A DNA stretch of 5,350 nt from Euryarchaeota archaeon UBA105 (GTDB taxonomy: Archaea; Thermoplasmatota; Poseidoniia; Poseidoniales; Thalassarchaeaceae): contig DALV01000071.1 in assembly GCA_002496905.1 (NCBI GenBank), positions 15,031-20,380 on the forward strand. Reading direction: 5' to 3'. Positions 1-5,350 of this stretch are shown here, one piece after another. Position numbers and translations under genes: made by a program. The notes below the pieces were generated by a model that saw only the letters and a program-made list of their open reading frames with translations, was not told the origin of the DNA and ran no database searches. How positions within the stretch are numbered: the stretch's first letter is position 1; each line of letters opens with the position of its first letter.

Positions 1-833
1 CCATCAGAATCAGTTGGTTCAATCGAAGAATCATCCTTGTCACCATCACAGGTTTCCTCAGCAACATCCGACCAACCATCTCCGTCATCATCGGTATCTG
101 CATTATTGCCTATACCATCTCCATCTGTATCGAACCATTCTGACGGGTCGAGAGGGAATACGTCCACGGTATCGGACCATTTGTCTCCATCATCATCAGT
201 ATCTACGGCATCACAAAGTGAGTCCCCATCGAAGTCTTGTGGGAAACTTAGTGCATCAAGAGGACCGGTGCCACATTCGACTTCCTTTGTATCAATCCAG
301 CCATCATTATCGTCATCTGTGTCGGCGTTATTGCCAATACTATCCGAATCGGTATCCAACCACTCCGTAGGATCTTTCGGGAAACTATCACGGTCATCTT
401 CCCAACCATCATTATCATCATCCGAGTCTAATGCATCACATTCTCCATCGGCATCTGTATCCAGGGGTTGGGAGAATACACTCATTGGATCAGAACCGCA
501 ATCTTGCTCACTAATATCAGAATAACCATCATTGTCATCATCTAAGTCCGCATTGTCTCCAATCTCATCATTATCGTTATCATTCCATTCAGAAGGATCT
601 TCGGGGAAATCATCGATTGGATCATTGTAACCATCATTATCATCATCTGGGTCTAAACCATTGCATAATCCATCGGAATCTACGTCTGAGGGATATGAGC
701 TAGAATCGAATTGATCGGTACCACAAGATGACTCTTCTACGTCATCCCAGCCGTCATTATCGTCATCAGAATCAGCGTTATCACCCACTCCGTCAGAATC
801 GAAATCACTACACTCGGAAGCATCATCAGGGAA
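1..833 (-). repeat. Four tandem 225-base (75-residue) Asp-rich repeats, fourth cut by window edge
   Basis: Units occupy 609-833, 384-608, 159-383 and 1-158 (52 full residues of the fourth). Each begins with F-P-x-D-[AP]-[ST]-E-[WC]; the Phe codons start at 831, 606, 381 and 156, exactly 225 apart. Within a unit, residues 21-29 and 61-69 are both DxDDDxDxW/Y type motifs, so half-repeats alternate in spacing (40 and 35 residues). Cys37 is present in all four units and Cys57 in the three that reach it. This is a thrombospondin type 3-like calcium-binding array. Third-position differences between copies indicate that the duplications are not recent. Confidence 0.93.
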
Positions 834-1805
834 TGCATCCTCTTCATCAGGACAACCGTCTCCATCAGCATCAGGGAATCCTCCAGCTTGGTTATTCCAC
901 ATTGTCATTGGAACTAAATCTGTAGCATTTTCAGCATCATAGTAGAATCCTGCAATACCACCCCACTCAGTGAATAATAGTAAATCAACAATCTCTCCTC
1001 CATCAGAGACGTTTCTAAGTTCAACTTGTAAAACAGAAAGTGTCGTTGGAGATGAACCAGCCGAGTCTGCCTCATTGTAACCTTCGAACTCTATCGATAG
1101 TTCTTGCATTCCTTCATAGGAAGTATCCTCCATCCAATATTCCGACCCCGAATCCTCGGTTCGGCTTCCGTTGTCATTGAGATCAACCCAAGACCAATCT
1201 TCCCAATTTTCCGAACTAATGGTGAATATTGTACCAACAGTCATTGAAGAGGGCATACTACTCTCTGAAACCTCTATTGTGATATTTTCCCAATATCTTC
1301 CAGCTTCATCATCCAGTCCTAAAGTTCCGTAATCTATGTAATAATCCTCGAAGTAAACAGAATCGCTTTCATACCAATCATCTCCTTTTGCAGAATATGT
1401 TGTTTCGTCATAGGTCCAATCACTCTCGATTGAGATGCCATAGACATCATTGTATGCTGTGAAATGCATTCCTTGACGAGTCTCTCTGACATTACACTGT
1501 CCGGTGAAGGTACCTATTGAGCAGGATTCATCCGCTTGAGTCCAATAACCCATATCGCTTCTCACAGAGTGAATTACCACTCTGTCCCAAAATGAATCAC
1601 TCTCAATATACTCCTTGAAGTAAATAGAATATTGTTGCCCATCAAGTTTGACATAATCTCCATCCATTGGAGTGAAATCTAAGTCGACACTAATCGAACG
1701 AGGGGTGCTAGTAGTGGAATCATCTGGAGATGATGCTGCGATTATTGGAGAGGCTAATGCGCTCAAAGCGATGGCGGATAGGATGACCGCTGTGGTTCTA
1801 TTCAC
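1..1805 (-). CDS. Secreted/surface Asp-rich protein with thrombospondin type 3-like repeats (3' end outside window)
   Basis: Open for 601 codons from a GTG at 1803-1805 to the window edge; I checked the frame across its length and found no stop. Residues 1-24 form a signal peptide (short N-R n-region, hydrophobic core AVILSAIALSALA, small residues for cleavage near A18-A24), so the product is exported. Residues about 25-309 are a domain I do not recognise: rich in Trp, Tyr, Asp and Glu, with a close cysteine pair (C95, C104) and a D-L-N-D-N-G loop at 208-213 resembling an EF-hand/dockerin calcium loop. From about residue 311 the protein becomes strongly acidic, with DxDxDGxGDNAD and DxDDDNDGW motifs typical of thrombospondin type 3 calcium-binding repeats, in 75-residue units (325-399, 400-474, 475-549, 550 onward). 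Such arrays usually form rigid calcium-stabilised stalks; adhesion or envelope function is inferred. The C-terminus and its anchor are not visible. The start is uncertain: an in-frame TTG at 1860-1862 would add 19 residues and overlap the end of the upstream gene. No Shine-Dalgarno supports either start. Confidence 0.9.
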   Translation of the reverse strand, partial: MNRTTAVILSAIALSALASPIIAASSPDDSTTSTPRSISVDLDFTPMDGDYVKLDGQQYSIYFKEYIESDSFWDRVVIHSVRSDMGYWTQADESCSIGTFTGQCNVRETRQGMHFTAYNDVYGISIESDWTYDETTYSAKGDDWYESDSVYFEDYYIDYGTLGLDDEAGRYWENITIEVSESSMPSSMTVGTIFTISSENWEDWSWVDLNDNGSRTEDSGSEYWMEDTSYEGMQELSIEFEGYNEADSAGSSPTTLSVLQVELRNVSDGGEIVDLLLFTEWGGIAGFYYDAENATDLVPMTMWNNQAGGFPDADGDGCPDEEDAFPDDASECSDFDSDGVGDNADSDDDNDGWDDVEESSCGTDQFDSSSYPSDVDSDGLCNGLDPDDDNDGYNDPIDDFPEDPSEWNDNDNDEIGDNADLDDDNDGYSDISEQDCGSDPMSVFSQPLDTDADGECDALDSDDDNDGWEDDRDSFPKDPTEWLDTDSDSIGNNADTDDDNDGWIDTKEVECGTGPLDALSFPQDFDGDSLCDAVDTDDDGDKWSDTVDVFPLDPSEWFDTDGDGIGNNADTDDDGDGWSDVAEETCDGDKDDSSIEPTDSD

Positions 1806-1854
1806 ATCAATGGAGAGTGTGTGGTGAGATAAGGAGGTTCGCCCGTCGCGTTTT
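1806..1854 (-). other. Intergenic gap between the two surface genes, with alternative start of the left gene
   Basis: These 49 bases separate the TAA of the 1017-residue gene from the GTG chosen for the next gene. On the minus strand there is no GGAGG-type ribosome binding site before the GTG and no convincing archaeal TATA box, so cotranscription with the upstream gene, or initiation without a Shine-Dalgarno, is likely. The frame of the downstream gene stays open through the whole gap up to TTG 1860-1862. An ATG at 1805-1807 is immediately followed by TGA in its own frame and cannot serve as a start. The gap also contains the 13-base motif listed at 1838-1850. Confidence 0.6.
1838..1850 (-). 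promoter_or_regulatory. Copy 2 of a shared 13-base motif (CGYGACGGGCRAA)
   Basis: Reads CGCGACGGGCGAA on the minus strand, just after the stop of the upstream gene and 32 bases before the GTG of the left gene. It matches 11 of 13 bases of the element at 4908-4920 that ends in the ATG of the 1017-residue gene. Its role is unknown: it could be a leader/translation element, a regulator site or the remnant of a duplicated gene start. Confidence 0.35.
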
Positions 1855-4800
1855 TTACTCAAAATCGGCATTTCGCATTGTCACAAGTATTGCGGTAGCC
1901 CCTAATGCGAGCAGCATCAGCAAGCCAATCAGCACCAGAGTGGTGGAATTCTCTGCAATCCAATTTGTCCCTACTCCTCCAGAGGATTTCTCATCAACTA
2001 ATTCTATTGTGTGTGTCTGAGACTCTACTGGTGTAATAGATTGGAATATATCCGACCCTCGAACAAGGTAATCTATCTCACCCTCAGATAAACTAGAGCG
2101 GACATCGATTTGTATGGAATATATGCCGTCTCCTGCAACTCTGTCACCATCTTGGCCATCGTCGGTCAACAATAGCCATGTTTCCGATTTTCCAATTGGT
2201 GCAAGGCGACCAATTTTCGCTTGGGCAGAAGATACTCCATCTGGATCGGAAATTGATACTTCCATAGTATATGTTTTCTCACCAGATTTAGGAATCTCGA
2301 TTATCGATAACCATTCACCCTGATCATAGAAAGATACATTGGTTATCTCTGGTGCTTCGTTCAAGACTTGAACTACCGAACCGCCATCTATGAGGGCACT
2401 AGCACCTTGGTTATCTTCGACCTGAATAGGAATCGTCCGCAATCCAGGTGCTAGAGAGTCAGGTAGGACAAACTGGCCAGTCCATCGACCAGTATTGGAG
2501 TCTAAGGATAGTGGAGTGAGCTCTCCGCCGGCGCTGAGTAGATCGATTACTACCGATTTCACACCATGTCCATCCTCTACCTTGAGACTTGCAGAGATTA
2601 CTTCACCTCGATATGCAAAGTCAGGCGTATAGACGCGCGAAGTTATTCGAGGGGCAGCATTTGAAATTTCAACATAAGCAGTTGTTTGAACATCCGTCCA
2701 GAGATCATCCATCTTTACTGGAACGGACAAATTTCCAAACTCTAGACCATCGTGATTTATCCTCGCTGTCCAAATTGAGTCTTGAATTACCTCGTCGCCG
2801 TTTAAGCCAGAGTCTGAAAGAGTGATTATTCCTAGACCAAATTCACTCAAATCGACCATCACACCTACCACGTCGGTATCGACATCTTCAATCACTGCTT
2901 CTAGGTGAGCAAAACCACCTTCGGTGAATAGAATACCTTCTCTAAATCTCAGATCAAGCAAGGCAGGAGGAGTATTTTCTGCAGCGGTGATTACCGAGGG
3001 GTAGAGTACCCTCTCAAGCGTCTGATATTCAACGACTGTAACGGCTTCTGATTCGCTACCATTTTCGCCTCCTATCGGTAGACCAATATCGATTATCCGA
3101 TACACTTCGTGCAGCATACCAGCAAGCAATCCCTCATTGATTACCGTCCCATAAGCAGTGAAATTGTCCAGGGATTCTGTATCCTGCCACTCAGCCAATT
3201 CGACCTCATGTCCATCGGCCATACCCATCCTAATACCGATGATTTCTATCCTCTGTCCAATACCATCGCTTGAGGTAGGGAAATTATCTCCGATCACACA
3301 TTTGTCTGGTACAATACCAGTTTCTCTAAAACCCGTGACATTCATATCGCCATCGTACTGAGGCCTCTCGGGCTCCAAGATTATCGGAGAATTTTCTGGA
3401 TATTCATTGCTTGTAGTGCCATTATCTTCAACATAGAGGTAGCGAACTGTTCGGTTCGCCCAATCTGTTTGAGGAACAGTGTATTCGTAGGTCAAATTAT
3501 GTTCAGCTTCAATTTCTTGTCCGATTGGACCGATAGGGGTTCCTGAGATGTTGAACCATAATTCATTTTCAATCACATCAACTTCGAATTCTTCTCCAGT
3601 AGCATTCGCTTGAATCAGAGATTTGTCTATTTGGCGAACATATCCAAACGAACCACTTGCATCACCAGAGTATTGGCCGTCGACTATTATGCGATCCTGT
3701 ACGACATCTCCACCGACTACCTCGTAGTGAATGTCTGGGACTGTGCCATTGACTTGAACTTCGAATTGACTATCTTTGATAAGGAAACCAAATTCTCCAG
3801 ACCCTTTGATTTTCAGCAATTGTTCTTCGCGAACTCCATCAAGCCACTTTTCTCTAGTTCGGAATTCGTCCAATTCAATTGAGAACGCTTCATCTTGGGT
3901 CTGAAGGCGAATACTTAGATTAGCCTCAATTTGAGTATCTGATAAACGACGAACGCCATCTTCATCCCAGGTTTCGATGTAGAATACAGATAGCTCTCCA
4001 TATCCTCCTTGGGTACTATTGTTCGAACCTCCATTGTAAGAAATGGAGCCGGTTGCTTCCAAGGTTAGTCGCTCTGTCAATATTCCATCTTCCCAATCTC
4101 TGAGTATGTATGCTTGGTATACATTGGCCTCTACATCGATTAGAGAGTCCTCTGAATCACTTACGAATTCTAGGCTACCCGAGCCACGCATCTCGAAAAT
4201 TTGACGGGTTATTTCTGTACCATCATATGTCTCATTCATCCATACATTATGCAAATCAAGAGTCAAATACATCTGGTCGCTTCCAGTGTCTAAATCAAGA
4301 ACTAGGGAGCCGTTTCCTAGTTCGCTTGAACTCAGACTTTCACCGGTTCGCTTCTGCCAACCTCTTCCCTCGAAATATAGACTTGAACCTCCTTCTGCCT
4401 GATTCTGCAACTCCCAAGTGGTTTCACGGGTGATTTCGTGGTCGGCAGAAGGTTGGTTCCATATTGTCATATCCAAGGAACGTGAACAAGTTGCTTCAGT
4501 CGAACTGACTTCGATAAATACCTGATCAAGGAATGCCGGCTCATCAGATAGCACAATATCGATTTCGCCACCCGCTACGACGTAGCTAGAGTCAGCCTCA
4601 GTAGCGATGATTTGGCCCTCTCTGATGTGTTGAACATCGATTGTTACCCCGCTTGGTGAAGTGCCATTCTGAAAAGCCGGCTCGTAGGTGGTTCTGTAAC
4701 GATGAATGACCATTTCCTGCCATGTTCCGTTTTCATCCAGGGCCCAATCATAATCCCAATCTACGAGAATCTCGCATGATTGAGCGGGATTAACTTCGTC

Positions 4801-4908
4801 TGCTCCAGCAATGCCAGCCATTGGTGCGAGAAGCAATAGCGTTAGCAACAAGGCGCTCTGGAATCGGTTGTCCACGGTTAAAGCCTTCAGTGATATTGTT
4901 TTGTACAT
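1855..4908 (-). CDS. Large cell-surface protein: signal peptide, beta-rich ectodomain, three Ig-like modules, C-terminal membrane anchor
   Basis: 1017 residues, ATG start at 4906-4908; an in-frame TAG lies shortly upstream, so this is the first possible ATG. Residues 1-35 are a signal peptide (basic n-region, core SALLLTLLLLAPMAGIAG, cleavage probably after A34 or A36). Residues about 989-1011 are one transmembrane helix followed by a tail of about six residues (ending in RNADFE), giving an anchored protein with almost everything outside. Residues 37-640 are beta-rich, with weak repeats at 225-423 (see the repeat entry). Residues 645-972 hold three Ig-like modules, each opening with N-x-x-P-x-[IL]. 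The third has a D-D-G-Q-D-G-D-R-V-A-G-D-G-I-Y loop (916-930), a pattern common in bacterial and archaeal secreted proteins and probably calcium-binding. There are only three cysteines (C45, C141, C537) and 19 N-x-S/T sequons, 16 of them before residue 620, fitting a glycosylated archaeal envelope protein. I do not recognise a named family or catalytic motif; a structural or adhesive role is inferred. It starts 27 bases after the small upstream gene. Confidence 0.92.
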   Translation of the reverse strand: MYKTISLKALTVDNRFQSALLLTLLLLAPMAGIAGADEVNPAQSCEILVDWDYDWALDENGTWQEMVIHRYRTTYEPAFQNGTSPSGVTIDVQHIREGQIIATEADSSYVVAGGEIDIVLSDEPAFLDQVFIEVSSTEATCSRSLDMTIWNQPSADHEITRETTWELQNQAEGGSSLYFEGRGWQKRTGESLSSSELGNGSLVLDLDTGSDQMYLTLDLHNVWMNETYDGTEITRQIFEMRGSGSLEFVSDSEDSLIDVEANVYQAYILRDWEDGILTERLTLEATGSISYNGGSNNSTQGGYGELSVFYIETWDEDGVRRLSDTQIEANLSIRLQTQDEAFSIELDEFRTREKWLDGVREEQLLKIKGSGEFGFLIKDSQFEVQVNGTVPDIHYEVVGGDVVQDRIIVDGQYSGDASGSFGYVRQIDKSLIQANATGEEFEVDVIENELWFNISGTPIGPIGQEIEAEHNLTYEYTVPQTDWANRTVRYLYVEDNGTTSNEYPENSPIILEPERPQYDGDMNVTGFRETGIVPDKCVIGDNFPTSSDGIGQRIEIIGIRMGMADGHEVELAEWQDTESLDNFTAYGTVINEGLLAGMLHEVYRIIDIGLPIGGENGSESEAVTVVEYQTLERVLYPSVITAAENTPPALLDLRFREGILFTEGGFAHLEAVIEDVDTDVVGVMVDLSEFGLGIITLSDSGLNGDEVIQDSIWTARINHDGLEFGNLSVPVKMDDLWTDVQTTAYVEISNAAPRITSRVYTPDFAYRGEVISASLKVEDGHGVKSVVIDLLSAGGELTPLSLDSNTGRWTGQFVLPDSLAPGLRTIPIQVEDNQGASALIDGGSVVQVLNEAPEITNVSFYDQGEWLSIIEIPKSGEKTYTMEVSISDPDGVSSAQAKIGRLAPIGKSETWLLLTDDGQDGDRVAGDGIYSIQIDVRSSLSEGEIDYLVRGSDIFQSITPVESQTHTIELVDEKSSGGVGTNWIAENSTTLVLIGLLMLLALGATAILVTMRNADFE
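1993..2976 (-). repeat. Three tandem Ig-like modules of the surface protein
   Basis: Encodes residues 645-972. Module borders are marked by N-T-P-P (645), N-A-A-P (750) and N-E-A-P (850), each followed by a beta-strand pattern and E/D-D-x-D/G-x-x-x-V type loops, at roughly 100-residue spacing. Modules 1 and 3 carry a D-[SD]-G-x-x-G-D loop (699-705 and 916-922); module 2 has a shortened loop there (D-S-N-T-G-R-W). Sequence identity between modules is low, so this rests on motif placement. Confidence 0.6.
3640..4233 (-). repeat. Weak 40-48 residue beta-strand repeats in the surface protein
   Basis: Encodes residues about 226-423. A recurring D-G turn (229-230, 274-275, 317-318, 357-358), usually with an aromatic residue just before it, is followed about 12-13 residues later by a strand such as GSGSLEF (242-248), ATGSISY (285-291), ANLSIRL (329-335) and GSGEFGF (369-375); a fifth strand, SGSFGY, is at 418-423. 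This looks like an antiparallel beta array or sheet built from a duplicated hairpin. Copies are very divergent. Confidence 0.4.
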
Positions 4909-4920
4909 TTGCCCGTCACG
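4908..4920 (-). promoter_or_regulatory. Copy 1 of a shared 13-base motif, abutting the ATG of the surface gene
   Basis: Reads CGTGACGGGCAAA on the minus strand; its last A is the A of the ATG start. It matches 11 of 13 bases of the element at 1838-1850. It is not a Shine-Dalgarno sequence, and the 27-base gap has no clear TATA box, so its role is unknown. Confidence 0.35.
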
Positions 4921-4935
4921 ATTAGGCTATTGGAA

Positions 4936-5350
4936 TCAGAATAGAGGTTCTTCCCAATCGTCTTCTTCGTCCTCATCGGTCATTCTCTCTCGCCATAGAG
5001 AGGTTGGAACGTCATCGTAAATCCCTGCGTATGGGTCTTCGTCTTCCTTGTTTTCGGCCTCGGACATTGCTCTCCTGGCAAAATCCCTAGCATCGGGTTT
5101 GAATTTCCAATAGTGAATTCTCCATTCCCGGCCGTCCCAAAGTGTTGTTTCCTCTGATTCCGTAGTAAGCAATTCGTAGTCTTGTAATTGATAGAAGAGG
5201 TTACGATCTGTAGGTTCTAATGCATTGTCGATAATACGATTTGAAAAACCGAAGAAACCTAATGCGTGTTCAGCAATAGATTCGGCGACGATTACTTCCA
5301 TTTCCAAATCGACTTTACGGCGGATTGCCTGAGTTAACTCTGCTAGCGTC
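4936..5350 (-). CDS. Small conserved archaeal protein, DUF6015-like (5' end outside window)
   Basis: The frame is open from the window edge to the TGA at 4936-4938, giving 137 visible residues; codons upstream of TTG 5305-5307 and ATG 5299-5301 are in frame and look like real protein (T-L-A-E-L-T-Q-A-I-R-R-K-V-D), so the true start lies off the window. There is no signal peptide or membrane segment, so it is probably cytosolic. The core has E-H-A-L-G-F-F-G-F (27-35), R-I-I-D-N (38-42), a helix-rich L-F-Y-Q-L-Q-D-Y-E-L-L (51-61), then T-T-L-W-D-G-R-E-W-R-I-H-Y-W (68-81). This closely resembles, from memory, the uncharacterised DUF6015 family of Thermoplasmata; the L-L-T-T-E followed by a turn and strand suggests a winged-helix-like fold, but that is a guess. 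Residues 96-137 form a charged, acidic, probably disordered tail (E-N-K-E-D-E-D and T-D-E-D-E-E-D-D-W). Function unknown. It may share a transcript with the surface genes downstream. Confidence 0.85.
   Translation of the reverse strand, partial: TLAELTQAIRRKVDLEMEVIVAESIAEHALGFFGFSNRIIDNALEPTDRNLFYQLQDYELLTTESEETTLWDGREWRIHYWKFKPDARDFARRAMSEAENKEDEDPYAGIYDDVPTSLWRERMTDEDEEDDWEEPLF

Noticed and set aside
1..833. Regularly spaced repeats that could suggest a CRISPR array
   Set aside because: The spacing (105/120 and 225 bases) is too long, copies are diverged, and the whole stretch is one open reading frame whose protein repeats explain the pattern.
14..925. Plus-strand open frames rich in His/Tyr or Ser/Pro across the repeat region
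   Set aside because: They are the antisense of the Asp-codon array: GAT/GAC runs read backwards give ATC/TCA/CAT patterns without stops. Their low-complexity composition and lack of any domain fit a shadow.
1851..1856. T6 run as a transcription terminator
   Set aside because: It is T-rich only on the plus strand, where no gene ends; on the minus strand, where the genes are, it is an A run around the stop codon of the surface gene.
1817..2020. Plus-strand gene preceded by a perfect-looking TAAGGAGGT at 1830-1838
   Set aside because: No start codon lies at a proper distance downstream on the plus strand, the GTG-started frame begins before this site, and the region is coding for the surface protein on the other strand.
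2114..4433. Several plus-strand open frames of 60-110 codons across the surface gene
   Set aside because: All lie within the long minus-strand gene, none has a recognisable domain or ribosome binding site, and the minus-strand frame has a full signal peptide-to-anchor architecture.
5299..5307. TTG or ATG here as the start of the small gene
   Set aside because: The frame is open with protein-like sequence to the window edge, and similar proteins as I remember them have residues before this point, so these are internal codons.

Overview
The window holds three genes, all on the minus strand and closely packed, so it is best read right to left: 5350 to 4936 (small cytosolic protein, 5' end off the window), 4908 to 1855 (1017-residue surface protein, complete) and 1805 to 1 (secreted Asp-rich repeat protein, 3' end off the window). 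The gaps are 27 and 49 bases. No RNA gene, mobile element or CRISPR array is visible, and no stretch over 300 bases lacks a gene.

The likely source is an archaeon of the Thermoplasmata side, most probably a planktonic marine Group II (Poseidoniales) type. This is inferred, not proven. The reasons are the small gene, which resembles a conserved Thermoplasmata family that I recall as DUF6015; very acidic proteins; large surface proteins with calcium-type Asp repeats; a C-terminal membrane anchor with a very short basic/acidic tail; and no clear Shine-Dalgarno sequence before any start.

The middle gene encodes a type I membrane protein: signal peptide, a long beta-rich, sequon-rich ectodomain with weak 40-45 residue repeats, three Ig-like modules, and one C-terminal transmembrane helix. 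The left gene encodes a signal peptide, an aromatic-rich N-terminal domain of unknown family, and a stalk of 75-residue thrombospondin type 3-like repeats that run off the window in exact register (225-base period, no indels). The two surface genes probably form one transcription unit and may act together at the cell envelope; that partnership is inferred only from position and architecture.

The most useful observations are the exactly periodic repeat array with a conserved cysteine pair; a 13-base motif (11 of 13 identical) at the 5' ends of both surface genes, together with a similar N-terminal leader that puts the start of the left gene in doubt; and a double occurrence of a DDG..GD..GDG-type loop in the Ig-like modules. 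I see no convincing evidence of a wholly new system; the surface gene pair is the best candidate for novelty.
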